Positions 37,647-47,831 of a stretch of 64,000 bases of DNA are shown piece after piece. The translations under genes and the position numbers were made by a program. The notes beneath the pieces are model-generated. The model was not told the origin of the DNA. It searched no databases and saw nothing but the letters and a program-made list of their open reading frames with translations. Position 1 is the first letter of the stretch, and each line of letters starts with the position of its first letter. The stretch is from a virus: the IMG/VR virus record IMGVR_UViG_3300044908_000045, positions 1 to 64,000 of that record; one strand, given 5' to 3'.

Positions 37647-40600
37647 GCGACCCGGTTTTAGACGATATCGGGGCGGCGCTACGACAGACTCCCGCGAGTA
37701 CCGGATCGGCGACGGCGTCGCCGGACATTCCGGCAACTCCAACGCCAGCCGCATCTTCAGATCCCATGCTGGGCGACATCCACGCGGCGCTATCGGGCAA
37801 AACCACTCCTAGCGAAACCTCGGCTACGAGCAAGCCTTCTGACCCAGGCATCGTTGCATCAGGATTGGCTGGGGTGAATACCGGGCTGATTGCCGACACC
37901 CTAGGCGCAGTGACCGGCATACCTACCGACTTGGCCAACGCGATCATTGCCAACCCCCTCAATCCGAAGTGGCATCTTTTTGAAAACCCACTCCCATCTG
38001 AGTGGTGGAACAAGCAGATGGGCAAGATCGGCATCGGCACTGAAGCGGCAGTGCCGCAGACTACCGCCGAGAAGATTGCGCAGAGTGCTGGACGTGGTGC
38101 TGGGCAAATGCTCGCCACGGCAATTCCAGGGAAAGCTGAGATTTCAGCCGCAGAGGCAGCAGGTGCCGAGGCGTCGCCGCTTGGCAAACTCGCGGGGGAG
38201 GGCTCGGTTGCCGGTCAGGCGGCACTTGGCGCTGCCGGTGGTGCGGGCGGTGAGGTCGGTAAGGAAAACGCACCGGCAGGGTATGAGGGTGCTGGCGAGA
38301 TCATCGGCAACCTTGCGGGCGGCATCCTGCCTGCGGGCGCCGCAGCTGGGGCTGTTGGACTAACACGCGGTGCCCGCGATGTTGCGGGCAATGTCGTCCC
38401 TCCCTTGACGGCAGCAGGGCGCGAGGCGGCGGCTGGCAACCTCGCATCACAGGCACTCGAACACAGCGCTGCCGACCCGAATGCGGCGTTTGACGCGTTG
38501 CAGGATCGGGTCGAGGCAGACAACGCCGAACTGATCCCCGGCTCAAAACCGACGACCGCTGAGTTGGCCAATGATCCCGGCTTGGCCACGCTAGAGCGGA
38601 CGCGCGCGCGCCAAAACCCAGAGATGGCGACAGCGGTCACCGAGCAACGCGCCGAGAACAATGAGGCTCGGGTCAAAGCGTTGAGCGGTATGTCTCCAGA
38701 GACCGCGACGCCAAAGGCCGCGCAAACCGCATTACGTCAGCATTTACAGAACATTGATGATTTGGGGGCGAAAAATCTGGAGGCGGCGCGACAGGGTGTC
38801 GAAAACACCTTCGAGCCGGCCACTACAACATTGGAACAGCAGGAAAATCAGGCGCAGTCCGAAGCAACGAATGCGGTCAATAGCTTAGGCGGGGCCGAGG
38901 CGCTGGGCTCGGCTGAAGAACGCGCCGCCGCTCCTGCCGCCTACGGGGCAGCGATGCGCGATCCAGCGCAGGAAGCCTACGTCGCCGAACGCAGCCGGCT
39001 CAATGACTTACGGCAGGCCGTTGATCCCTCGGGCACGATGGGGATGCGCCCCGATGCCGCAAAAGCGGCGGTGGGCAGCATCATTGATACCTTCAAGCCA
39101 GAAGGCGGGGTGATGTATAGCGGTGCCGAGCGGCACCTCTACGACACGGTGAACGGGTGGGGATCGCTGATTCCGATCGACCAAGCATTCCAGATGCGCG
39201 CCAACATCAACGGCCGGCTGGCACAGGCGATGGACCATTCGCCGCAGGAAGCCAAGCGGCTTCTGATGCTAAAACAAGGGGTTGACCAGTCCATCACCGA
39301 CACGGTCGGCGACACGCAAGTCGCTGAGCAAGCTGGCGCTATCAACAAGGATGCGCCGCCGATCGAGGACCGCATCGCGGGGCTTGCGTCAACCCCAGGG
39401 ATGGGACCATCTTTCATCCAAGATGTCGCTAGAGCTTACGCATCCAACCCCACCGCTCTCCGGGCCGCAAGAGGAGACGAGACGGGGCGTGGCATACTTG
39501 CAGCGGCAGACCGCCAAGCTGAGCCCGTTCCAGCGGGAACAATGGTTGGCGGTGGTGGAGAGGGGCGCGATCCGAACGGGGGATCTAGCGGTGGTGCGGG
39601 CGGTGAGGGAGTTCCGCAAGAGCCTGCGCTAACGCCGCTGACCGACGAGGCGCGCCAGCGTTTCGCCCAATGGAATCAAGAATATGCCGAGATGAAGCGG
39701 CAATTCCAGGGGGAGACCGCTGGGAAGCTGCACGCCGTCGGCAAGATGCTGCAAAAGGGCGGTGCCTACGACAGCTTCAAACTTGCTGATTCTCAAGTGC
39801 CTTGGCTGTTTGTTGACGGCAAGCAAACTGCCAGAGAAGGCATTCAGCGGTTTCTCGCCGCGACACCGCCAGAGGCGCACCAAGCGCTTGATAACGCCTA
39901 TAGTTTTTCCCTGCGCCGCGCGGCTCAGAACCCTGACACGGGGGCGCTCGATCTGCCAAAGTACAATCGCTGGCTGACGGCGCATGAGGCGGGACTTTCT
40001 GAGCGTCCTGAACTACTTAACCAGTTCAACACCGCCGCCAAGGCACAGCAGCGACTGAACGACATCCGAAGCAATCTGGCTGATTTGCAGAAGTCATATG
40101 CCGACGCTCTGAAGGGCGCGGAAAAGGGGGCGACCAGCGATCACCTCGATGCGCGGAATGCATTCACCAAATCGGTTGCTGGGCAATTCATCGGCGACGA
40201 TCCCGACAAGGCAATCATGCGGGTGTTCACTGGCCCCGATCGGGCGCAGAAAGCCCAGGCTTTGATGGGGCTCATGGCTGGGAACAAGCCAGCGATCGAG
40301 GGTCTGCAGCGCGCGGCGATCGACCACATCATCGAAAAATACTCAGGCTCGGCAATGGCTGGTGCCGAGAGCGGCGCACTGAAGCCGCAGATGTTGCAGG
40401 ATTTCATTGCCGCCAATCGTGGCGTGCTGGACGTTCTGTTCCCCAATGGACTTGCCAAGAATTTTGACGCATTATCCGAGGATCTAAAGCGCTCCCAGTT
40501 GGTACCGAACGCCAAATTACCGGGCGGTTCCGACACTATGCAATTGCAGAACGCCGCGAAAGAACACGAGGTCGAGCCCGACAAAGGGAATCTTCTCCAA

Positions 40601-41185
40601 CTCGCGACGGCTTTCGCTGCTGAGCGCGCGGGCGAAGCGCTGACTGGCATTCCCGGCGCGGCTATCGCTGTGCCGCTGACAATGCGCTGGCTGAAAGGCA
40701 AATCGAGCGCATTGCAGTTGCGCTCCAATCAGATGCTCGACCAGATGCTGCTCGATCCAAAATACGCCGTTGAGATGCGCAACGCTTACCCGGCAAAAGG
40801 CGAGGTGGTACGGCCTGCGGTGCTGAACCGTTTTGCCGCGCGTGTCGTGCAGAACGCGGTTCAGACGGCGCGTGGCACCGACCTGACAACGCCCCAGCAG
40901 AGAGCGGGCTACAAAGCGGGCGGCTCAGTCGCTGACGACCCAGTGCGGGGGATGTCAATCGAGATGCAAGGCAAGCACCTCGCCGATCTCGCAATGAAGA
41001 TTCGCCAGCAGCATTTCGCCGATGGCGGCGGGGTTGCCAGTGACGACGAGCCAGACGAAGACGACACAGAAGACGACCCGCGCGGTCTCCCAATCGCCGC
41101 TCAGGGCGCGCATCTTGCTGATATGGCCGAGAAATACCGCAAGGAAATGAGTGCGCGGGACGAGGCTGCGGTGCCAGCCGATTGA
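37643..41185 (+). CDS. 1180-aa internal virion/ejection protein
   Basis: GTG start coupled to the previous stop; another GTG lies three codons upstream. Long Ala/Glu/Gln-rich helical protein. Residues about 80-240 include short hydrophobic, Gly-rich helices (ASGLAGVNTGLIADTLGAV, then GGILPAGAAAGAVG) that could enter a membrane. Long helical stretches, likely coiled coil, follow at about 270-420 and 690-900. Near the end PVRGMSIEMQGKHLADLAMK and GLPIAAQGAHLADMAEKYR are two copies of one motif. Size and position fit the partner ejection protein of 33138. Confidence 0.7.
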   Translation: MSDPVLDDIGAALRQTPASTGSATASPDIPATPTPAASSDPMLGDIHAALSGKTTPSETSATSKPSDPGIVASGLAGVNTGLIADTLGAVTGIPTDLANAIIANPLNPKWHLFENPLPSEWWNKQMGKIGIGTEAAVPQTTAEKIAQSAGRGAGQMLATAIPGKAEISAAEAAGAEASPLGKLAGEGSVAGQAALGAAGGAGGEVGKENAPAGYEGAGEIIGNLAGGILPAGAAAGAVGLTRGARDVAGNVVPPLTAAGREAAAGNLASQALEHSAADPNAAFDALQDRVEADNAELIPGSKPTTAELANDPGLATLERTRARQNPEMATAVTEQRAENNEARVKALSGMSPETATPKAAQTALRQHLQNIDDLGAKNLEAARQGVENTFEPATTTLEQQENQAQSEATNAVNSLGGAEALGSAEERAAAPAAYGAAMRDPAQEAYVAERSRLNDLRQAVDPSGTMGMRPDAAKAAVGSIIDTFKPEGGVMYSGAERHLYDTVNGWGSLIPIDQAFQMRANINGRLAQAMDHSPQEAKRLLMLKQGVDQSITDTVGDTQVAEQAGAINKDAPPIEDRIAGLASTPGMGPSFIQDVARAYASNPTALRAARGDETGRGILAAADRQAEPVPAGTMVGGGGEGRDPNGGSSGGAGGEGVPQEPALTPLTDEARQRFAQWNQEYAEMKRQFQGETAGKLHAVGKMLQKGGAYDSFKLADSQVPWLFVDGKQTAREGIQRFLAATPPEAHQALDNAYSFSLRRAAQNPDTGALDLPKYNRWLTAHEAGLSERPELLNQFNTAAKAQQRLNDIRSNLADLQKSYADALKGAEKGATSDHLDARNAFTKSVAGQFIGDDPDKAIMRVFTGPDRAQKAQALMGLMAGNKPAIEGLQRAAIDHIIEKYSGSAMAGAESGALKPQMLQDFIAANRGVLDVLFPNGLAKNFDALSEDLKRSQLVPNAKLPGGSDTMQLQNAAKEHEVEPDKGNLLQLATAFAAERAGEALTGIPGAAIAVPLTMRWLKGKSSALQLRSNQMLDQMLLDPKYAVEMRNAYPAKGEVVRPAVLNRFAARVVQNAVQTARGTDLTTPQQRAGYKAGGSVADDPVRGMSIEMQGKHLADLAMKIRQQHFADGGGVASDDEPDEDDTEDDPRGLPIAAQGAHLADMAEKYRKEMSARDEAAVPAD

Positions 41186-41286
41186 TGCTATAGTCAACGC
41201 TCGCCCCACGCTTGGGCGGTGCGAGCAATGTCCCGATGTCGGCTTTGCTAACCTCAACCGCAATCGACCACCTTCGGAGGTGCCCG

Positions 41287-42501
41287 ATGGCTATCGTGTA
41301 CAAAGCGACTAACGTCCATAACAGTCATTTCTACATCGGCGCGAGCGCTAAGGTTCTGAAAACGCGCCGTTCGCAGCACATCCTCGCTGCACACGACCCG
41401 AAGCAGGCGACCTGCCGAATTTTCCACGCGGCGTTGCGCAAATACGGCGCGGACGCCTTCAAGTGGGTGGTCTTGGAGCGGACGGCCACGATTGAAGAAG
41501 CGCTTGAGCGCGAGGCGATTCTGATCGCTGAACTCAAGCCCGAATACAACATCTCGAAGGGTGGTCGCGGCGTTTCGGGCGTCCCATGGACGGAAGAACG
41601 TCGCGCCGCATGGTCGGCAAAAATGAAGGGAAACAAAAGAACGCCTGAGACTAAAGCGAGATGGCAGGCCAGTTATCAAGAGGGAGGCTGGGGCAAACCC
41701 GTCATGTGCCTGGAGGATGGATTTGCTTTCAAGAGCGCCGCCGATGTTGCGCGGCATTATTCGATAAATGCTGGAGGGGTATCGGGGGCGTGCTCGGGTA
41801 AGCATGTGTCCGTCAATGGGCTACATTTTGCTTTTATAACTGGTCCACTAAGCGCTGACGAGCGAGCAAAAATTATCCGCTCGCGAGAACAAGAAAGCCA
41901 CCAACGTCGCCAAACCGCCGCCTTTGCGCGACCTCCGCTATCCGAAGACGCAAAGGCCCGGATCGGGGCTGCCTCGAAAGGTCGCAAGGCTAGGTTGGGA
42001 ATGCCAACGCCGGAATCAGCGAAGCGAAGATTGTCGGAGATCGGCAAGACCGATGAGGCACTAGCGCGGTTCGCCAAATATCGCGCATTAGGACCAGCCG
42101 CATCGGCACGGTCAGTCATTTGCCTTGACGATGGCAAAACGTATCAAAGCGCTAGTGCTGCCGCACGCGCCTACAACATACACAACAGTCTTGTTGTCGA
42201 GGTTTGCAATCGCGATCCACGTCGGGTCACTGCGGCTGGGCGCATCTTCCGATATATTGACGATAATCCCTCAGCTGAGGCCGATCTGGCTGCCGCACAG
42301 GAACGACTAGCTAACCAGCATAGTACCGCCCGCGCTAAGTTCTCGAAGGCTGTTATATGCGTGTCAGACGGGAGACTGTTCGCCTCCACCCAGGTGGCTG
42401 GCGCGGCATACGGCATACATCCATCCTTTATTGCTGGGGTCTGCCGGGGCGAGAGAAACTCCGCGCATGGGCTGTTATTCAGATACGAGGAGGAGGAATA
42501 G
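41287..42501 (+). CDS. GIY-YIG homing endonuclease with NUMOD repeats
   Basis: 404 aa from the ATG at 41287 after GGAGGTG. IVYKATNVHNSHFYIGAS holds the GIY-YIG core in modified form (VYK..FYIG), with Arg of TRRSQH and Glu of EREAILIAE as expected catalytic residues and NISKGG closing the module (about 1-95). NUMOD3-like helices (WTEERRAAWSAKMKGNKRTP; SEDAKARIGAASKGRKARLG) follow. Three copies of a 45-residue element (V-x-C-x-D-G-x-x-F/Y-x-S..A..Y-x-I) bind DNA. A selfish gene inserted between virion genes. Confidence 0.9.
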   Translation: MAIVYKATNVHNSHFYIGASAKVLKTRRSQHILAAHDPKQATCRIFHAALRKYGADAFKWVVLERTATIEEALEREAILIAELKPEYNISKGGRGVSGVPWTEERRAAWSAKMKGNKRTPETKARWQASYQEGGWGKPVMCLEDGFAFKSAADVARHYSINAGGVSGACSGKHVSVNGLHFAFITGPLSADERAKIIRSREQESHQRRQTAAFARPPLSEDAKARIGAASKGRKARLGMPTPESAKRRLSEIGKTDEALARFAKYRALGPAASARSVICLDDGKTYQSASAAARAYNIHNSLVVEVCNRDPRRVTAAGRIFRYIDDNPSAEADLAAAQERLANQHSTARAKFSKAVICVSDGRLFASTQVAGAAYGIHPSFIAGVCRGERNSAHGLLFRYEEEE

Positions 42502-42993
42502 GTGAGTTGGCGCTACACGGGAAGGGCGAGAACTGATGCAAATTACCCGGAAGCATATGGCATATGCGACCGTTGCGGGTGTCTTTTTAATCTCGTAGAC
42601 TTACACTACCAGTATGATTATCGCGGCCCGCAACTTGTAAATCTACGTTTACGTGTGTGCCAACGGTGTTATGACAAACCATTCGTCTTTTTTCGACCTT
42701 TGGTTTATCCGGCCGATCCCGTCCCAGTTGCGGACCCTAGACTCGAAGATTTCACCGCCGCCAACCAGGGCACCTACCCGTTGCCGCCGTTGCCGTGGCC
42801 GACGGTGCCGATTGGGCCGCAGCCGACGCTGACTCTCAGCAGCGATACGGGAATGGGGTTGACGGGGGACACTGGGACGCCGTTGACGCCGGACAATCCG
42901 TATGCGCTGCCGCCGTCTGACCCAGCGAATAGCGGGATTGGGGGCAATCCGCCGCCGCCATTGGATGTGGGGGCGCTGTTTTCTGAGCCGTGA
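42502..42993 (+). CDS. zinc-ribbon protein with D-G motif tail
   Basis: 163 aa, GTG abutting the homing-endonuclease stop. ICDRCGCLF and RVCQRCYDKP form a zinc ribbon (about 23-60). A Pro-rich linker follows, then DTGMGLTGDTGTPLTPD, the same D-x-G-x-x-L-T-G-D-x-G-x-P-L-T motif found in the connector and collagen-like genes. Structural or assembly role is likely. Confidence 0.75.
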   Translation: MSWRYTGRARTDANYPEAYGICDRCGCLFNLVDLHYQYDYRGPQLVNLRLRVCQRCYDKPFVFFRPLVYPADPVPVADPRLEDFTAANQGTYPLPPLPWPTVPIGPQPTLTLSSDTGMGLTGDTGTPLTPDNPYALPPSDPANSGIGGNPPPPLDVGALFSEP

Positions 42994-43103
42994 CAGTCAG
43001 TAGTCACTGCGGCGCGGGCATGGTATAAGGGCTACGCCCCTCGCCTTGGGCATTAGGAAGCTGGCATCTCGCGCGCTGCGGCGGTGTCGCGGACTAGCTG
43101 CTA

Positions 43104-45353
43104 ATGACCCGAGTAAAGCGCTGGTTTCTGATCGCCGCAGCGACCGTTGCGTCTGGTTTGTACGCTGGTGCGGCGTATGCGCAGAGCGAGACCTGGTCTA
43201 ATTTTGTTACCAACGCGCCAACCCTACAGTTGCCGTGTCTGAGTTCCGATTTTGTCCCAGTTGTTCGTGGCAACACGACATTTCACATCGCGGCAACCAA
43301 CGCCTGTAGTGGTGGGGGTGGGGGCAGCGGCACGGTCACCAGCATCGGCACGACGGCGCCGCTATCGGGCGGGACAATTACGACGGCGGGCACGCTCTCG
43401 CTGACTGGACCTTCGGATCTGACGACGTTTACGGCTAACGCGATCCCGATCGGCGCTGGCGCTTCGCCATTCGGCGCGATTGGCCCCACGGCAAGCAGTC
43501 TGGCTGGGTGGAACGCGAGCGGCGTGGGCTCGGTTATCGCGCTCGGCACGAACTTGTCGATGTCGGGATCGACGCTGAATGCGACAGGCGGCGGTTCCGT
43601 CAGCGTTACGGCGGGCGACACCAGCATCGTCGTGTCGCCGTCTCCGCTTACGGGAACCGGCACGATCGAAGTCGGCGGCCCCTCGCATCTGACGACGTTC
43701 ACGGCTGGCGCGTTGCCTCTCGGCAACGGTACGTCGCCATTCTCCGCGCTGGCTGCCGTCAACGGCGATTGTGTGATCGCTAGCGCGGGGGCGTGGACTG
43801 CCGGCAGTTGCACAGGTGCGGGTACGGCTTTCAGCGCTCTTGGCGGCGGGACTAACACCACTGCCGCGATGCTTGTGGGCTCTGGCGCATCGCTAGGTGC
43901 CACGGGATCAGGAACGCTCACGGCGACGGCGGCTCCGTTGAGCGGGATTACTGGGTTCGGGGCTGGCGTTGCCACGGCGCTCGGAATAGCGCCAGGAACT
44001 ACAGGATCATTTGCGACACAGGATGGCTCAATCACGACTGGGCACTGCTTAGAGTGGGGGCCTGGTGTTGAGGACGCCGGGTCCGCGTGCGGGGGCGGGG
44101 GATCGAGCGCCTTCAGTGCCCTCACCGGGAGCACAAACACGACAGCGGCGATGGTCGTCGGCTCCGGGGCCTCACTTACCTTCGCCGGCTCCGGCACCAT
44201 CAATGCGTCCGCAGCGCCACTGAGCGGTTTGACGGGCCTTGGCACTGGCGTCGCGACGGCCCTCGCGATAGCGCCTGGGACCACGGGCTCATTCCCGACG
44301 CAAGACGGGGCGATCACGACGGGGAATTGTCTGAAGTGGGGGCCGGGCGTCCAGGATAATGGCTCCGCTTGCGGGGGCACGCCGGTTTCCTTCACCGGCA
44401 CGACGACCGGCTCGGCGAACACCTATCTGCTGACGACCGTGCCCAGCAGCGGCTTCGTGCTGTCGAACCAGCCGGTGATCGAAGTCGCCTTCAACGCGGC
44501 GAACACTGGGGCGAGCACGATTAATGTGGATTCTGGCGGCGCGGTCGCGATCGACGTTCAGACGCCATTGGGCCTTTCGGCCTTGGTGGGCGGCGAGATT
44601 GCGGCCGGCAACACGATGCGGACGCTGCAATACAACTCGGCTGCCTCGGTCTGGGTGCTCAAGAACCAGCTCGGCTCGCCCGTCAGCAACCCCTGCACGT
44701 CGCAGCCCATCACCGCAGCGCAGTGGGCGGCCGGCTTTACCTGCACGATCACGGCGGCAAGCCAGACGCTCACCTTCCCGGCCGTGACGACCCTCTCTCC
44801 GCAGGGCGGCGTCTTCATCAATTCGGTCGGGCAGTATTTCACTGTGACCCCCGCCGCCGCCGACGGCATCAACGCTGGGTCGGTCAACACATCGGTCGTC
44901 TTTGGCCCCGGCTCCTACACGGTCACAAGCTCCGGCACATCGGGTGGAACGGCCAGCACGGGGCTTCAAGTCGCGGGCGGTGCGCGGGCGATCCCCGTCG
45001 CGATCTCGTGGCTGCCGGGGCAGAACCTCGCCGCCGCAGCGCTGCCGATCGCGAACCTCAAGAATACGAACGGCTGGATGATCTCTCAGATCACGTGCAC
45101 CCCCGAGGTTGTTGCGGGTGGAACGGCAACGATCGACCTCTGGGAAGCGCCTTCGGGGACCGCGCTCGGCTCGGGGACGAAGCTCACAACGACCCCGTGC
45201 AACGCCAACACCGGGGCCGGGACTGATCAGGCGCTGCTGTCGTCTCCCGTCGCGGTTCCGGCCGGCGATCGGATCGGCATCATCGCAACCGGCGCGGGCT
45301 TCACGAGTAGTCCGCTCGGGGCCGGGGTTCTGACGGCGACGTTGCAGCAATGA
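43104..45353 (+). CDS. 749-aa signal-peptide-bearing fibre/adhesin-like protein
   Basis: Signal peptide (TRVKRWFLIAAATVASGL..AYA|QS). Gly/Thr/Ser/Ala-rich repeats; residues about 240-320 and 330-420 are a tandem repeat sharing FSALxGxTNTTAAM, then VGSGASL, APLSG, APGTTGSF, and CLxWGPGVxDxGSAC. The C-terminal 350 residues are two beta-sandwich-like domains. Resembles tail fibre repeats (TTAPLSGGTITTAGTLSLTG) but is exported in design. No enzyme motif. Coupled to the next gene (ATGA). Confidence 0.72.
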   Translation: MTRVKRWFLIAAATVASGLYAGAAYAQSETWSNFVTNAPTLQLPCLSSDFVPVVRGNTTFHIAATNACSGGGGGSGTVTSIGTTAPLSGGTITTAGTLSLTGPSDLTTFTANAIPIGAGASPFGAIGPTASSLAGWNASGVGSVIALGTNLSMSGSTLNATGGGSVSVTAGDTSIVVSPSPLTGTGTIEVGGPSHLTTFTAGALPLGNGTSPFSALAAVNGDCVIASAGAWTAGSCTGAGTAFSALGGGTNTTAAMLVGSGASLGATGSGTLTATAAPLSGITGFGAGVATALGIAPGTTGSFATQDGSITTGHCLEWGPGVEDAGSACGGGGSSAFSALTGSTNTTAAMVVGSGASLTFAGSGTINASAAPLSGLTGLGTGVATALAIAPGTTGSFPTQDGAITTGNCLKWGPGVQDNGSACGGTPVSFTGTTTGSANTYLLTTVPSSGFVLSNQPVIEVAFNAANTGASTINVDSGGAVAIDVQTPLGLSALVGGEIAAGNTMRTLQYNSAASVWVLKNQLGSPVSNPCTSQPITAAQWAAGFTCTITAASQTLTFPAVTTLSPQGGVFINSVGQYFTVTPAAADGINAGSVNTSVVFGPGSYTVTSSGTSGGTASTGLQVAGGARAIPVAISWLPGQNLAAAALPIANLKNTNGWMISQITCTPEVVAGGTATIDLWEAPSGTALGSGTKLTTTPCNANTGAGTDQALLSSPVAVPAGDRIGIIATGAGFTSSPLGAGVLTATLQQ

Positions 45354-46066
45354 TCCGCCGCCTCAGCCTGACCGCCGCAGCGCTGCTGTGGGCGCTCGTC
45401 GCGCATGCCAACCTCGCGATGGCGCCGACATCGAGTGGTGGCGGCAGCAACCCCGCCGTCGCCCAAGACACCAATGTTCCATTTCAATCGTTTGGCTGCA
45501 CGTCCGGTTGCAGTTTTACGATTCCAGCGACGGTGGCGGGATATGCTCTCGTAATCCCGCTCGGCAATCTACAGAACTCCTCTCTACAGACCTACACGAT
45601 CAATGACGGCGGTGATACTTGTGCCGTTGCCCAAAATAGTGGAAATGCCGGTGTAGCTCCCTCATACATTACGTGGATAGTTTGCCCAAATGTAGCATCG
45701 GGTCGCACATCGGTAACAATCACATCCAACAATACCCAGTCATTTGCCGGAGAGATTTATCAAGCAGAAAACGTGGCCACTTCCGGGACCATCTACGAAG
45801 GTGGAAATGGCGCTGGGAATGCCGGATCAAATGTAGTCGCCTTCTCTCTTTCCGCGACCACATCGTTTTCTAATGACCTCATCTTTCTGGCAGGCTGGGG
45901 CAACTCAGGATCGAGTTCGCTGACGGCGACCGGCGGCACTTGGACTACGGGTGTCAGTGGTCTCGCTCTGACGCAGCAGGGGACTGGCACAGGTACGTAT
46001 GGTGGAAATCTGACGGTTGTCGGCGGCACGCAATCCGCGTATGCGGAACTGGCGCTAAAGCCATGA
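45350..46066 (+). CDS. secreted beta-sandwich protein
   Basis: 238 aa. Signal peptide MIRRLSLTAAALLWALV then AHA|NL. FGCTSGCSFTIPATVAGYAL and a repeated strand pattern ending AELALKP resemble a family of about 200-residue domains found in bacterial surface proteins. Coupled to both neighbours by ATGA overlaps. Lower G+C and more Asn than neighbours suggest a separate origin. Confidence 0.7.
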   Translation: MIRRLSLTAAALLWALVAHANLAMAPTSSGGGSNPAVAQDTNVPFQSFGCTSGCSFTIPATVAGYALVIPLGNLQNSSLQTYTINDGGDTCAVAQNSGNAGVAPSYITWIVCPNVASGRTSVTITSNNTQSFAGEIYQAENVATSGTIYEGGNGAGNAGSNVVAFSLSATTSFSNDLIFLAGWGNSGSSSLTATGGTWTTGVSGLALTQQGTGTGTYGGNLTVVGGTQSAYAELALKP

Positions 46067-47166
46067 GGCGTCTTGCCTTCCTCGCGCTGCTCTTGGCGCT
46101 GTGCGCCTTCAGCCCACATAGGTTCGCGGGGTTTGTAGGGGGGGCGTCCCCCACCTATCAGGGGGTGTGCGATGTCATCGTCGGCGGGTGCGCCGTCGCC
46201 TACGATGTCGATCGGTCGCCGACCAGTGCTTACAGTGGCCCCCTGTTCCAGTTATGGAACGGCTCATCGACACTGAATGTCGGGCAGACCGCAAATCATA
46301 CCGTCGATCTTTCAACCTACGCGGCGTTCTGCGGCGGCAGCATGACCTCGACGACCCACTACGGCACTGCGGTCCTAGTGTCAACGACGTGCTATTACGC
46401 GGCATTTTACGACGCCATCCAAGGCTCGCCCAACACGCTGGTCCCGATCACGATCAATACTCAGTACGGCCCGAACTGCACTGGTGGCGGTCCCTACCTC
46501 TGCGCCGCGCCGTTCGAGATCGAGGTCGCCACCGGGTTGCCGATCGTCGATACCCGAGTGGCCAATACGAACGGTTTTTACGGCGATTACTACATCTCCG
46601 GGGATGCCAATTCGACCGGAGTGACCGGTGGTTCTTCCCCGTCGAGTGTGCTGATAAACGAACAGGATCAGCCGATCGCCGTCTGCTGCGGACACTTTGA
46701 ACTCGCACACCTGAACAGCCTCCCCGACAACCCCAACGACGGTTACGATCTGGGGCCGGGTGTCTGGTATGGAAACGGGCTCATCTCCGGCAACCAATGC
46801 GGATCGAGCACGACCTACTGCCTGCGGATGGAGGGCGGCGGCAATCCGACGCTGCCGCTAGGCGATTACGCTACCTCTCAGGGTAACAGGGTCACCATTG
46901 GTGCATGGGATACGGTTACTGGCGGCATGCCTATCCATAGCTATGTCAACGGAACCTTTCTTGCTGATTTCAGCGATCACGTTAACACCGATCTGGCGAT
47001 CCATCTCGGTGGCGGCGGCGATCTAAGCCAGCCAGCGCCATGCTTCTGCCGAGAGATGATTATCACCAACGGGACGATGAGCCAGGCTGATGCGACGGAT
47101 GCGCAGAACAACATCCAGGCTTTCTTTTCGACGCTGACCTTCCCTTCTCCGTGTGGATCATGTTGA
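46063..47166 (+). CDS. GH54-like alpha-L-arabinofuranosidase B catalytic domain protein
   Basis: 367 aa. Signal peptide MRRLAFLALLLALCAFS. From residue 34, CDVIVGGCAVAYDVDRSPTS, AYSGPLFQLW, then FCGG..CYYAAFYDAIQG match the N-terminal pattern of the arabinofuranosidase B catalytic family (GH54), including the cysteines that form its disulphides. Further on GGHFELAHLN-like and LRMEGGGNPTLPLGDY regions keep a jelly-roll pattern. Enzyme would remove arabinose from host or plant polysaccharide; catalytic Glu/Asp not verified. Overlaps both neighbours. Confidence 0.65.
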   Translation: MRRLAFLALLLALCAFSPHRFAGFVGGASPTYQGVCDVIVGGCAVAYDVDRSPTSAYSGPLFQLWNGSSTLNVGQTANHTVDLSTYAAFCGGSMTSTTHYGTAVLVSTTCYYAAFYDAIQGSPNTLVPITINTQYGPNCTGGGPYLCAAPFEIEVATGLPIVDTRVANTNGFYGDYYISGDANSTGVTGGSSPSSVLINEQDQPIAVCCGHFELAHLNSLPDNPNDGYDLGPGVWYGNGLISGNQCGSSTTYCLRMEGGGNPTLPLGDYATSQGNRVTIGAWDTVTGGMPIHSYVNGTFLADFSDHVNTDLAIHLGGGGDLSQPAPCFCREMIITNGTMSQADATDAQNNIQAFFSTLTFPSPCGSC

Positions 47167-47831
47167 AAATACTCGCATTCATAGCGATGATGCTGCCCGC
47201 AGCGGCGATGGCGCAGACCATTACTGCTCCGGCCGGAACCGTCACGACATCGGACGGGGCTTCGTGGAGCTGGGGCGGGACCGCACCGCAGGCCGGGCAG
47301 TACTACGTCCTGCGCAACGGCGTGTCCGCCGACGGTGGTGAGGCTGCGGTCATGGAAGTCTCCGGCGGCGCGCTGTACGCCGAGAACACCTCGGTCTCTC
47401 CGGGCGTGTGGTTCCTGTGGAACGGCTCCGGCTGGACCCAAGAGGCAAGCGCCCCTTCGCCATCGACCGGGGGCGGCACTACCACGACCGGCGGGTCCTC
47501 TGGCGGGAGCACCACGCCAACGTCGTCGAGCGGCAGTGGTCCTACGCTGTTGACGGGGAGCCAGACCCTCTCGACACTCGGCCCTTCGTATGAGGCTCAG
47601 ACTGGGACGGGCATCGTGCGAATCACGTTGCCCGCTTGCCCCCAAGCCAGCAGTTTTTGGGACGCTATCGGGGATGGTGATCTGCGGCTGACCCTCTCGT
47701 CGGGAAACTGGGCCAACCTGCCGGCGAGCAACCAGGAAGTATCCCTATCGGTCTACGGAAACGCGACGGCTACCACGTACTGCGGGTCTGATGGCAACTG
47801 GCGCATCTCCTTCGGCGGCGCGCCCCCTTGA
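47160..47831 (+). CDS. secreted Ser/Thr/Gly-linker protein
   Basis: 223 aa from the ATG at 47160 (a GTG at 47151 is in frame). Signal peptide MLKILAFIAMMLPAA then AMA|QT. An N-terminal beta domain (SWSWGGTAPQAGQYYVLRNG) is joined by a Ser/Thr/Gly linker (about 103-130) to a C-terminal beta domain. Modular surface-protein design. Function unknown. Confidence 0.7.
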   Translation: MLKILAFIAMMLPAAAMAQTITAPAGTVTTSDGASWSWGGTAPQAGQYYVLRNGVSADGGEAAVMEVSGGALYAENTSVSPGVWFLWNGSGWTQEASAPSPSTGGGTTTTGGSSGGSTTPTSSSGSGPTLLTGSQTLSTLGPSYEAQTGTGIVRITLPACPQASSFWDAIGDGDLRLTLSSGNWANLPASNQEVSLSVYGNATATTYCGSDGNWRISFGGAPP

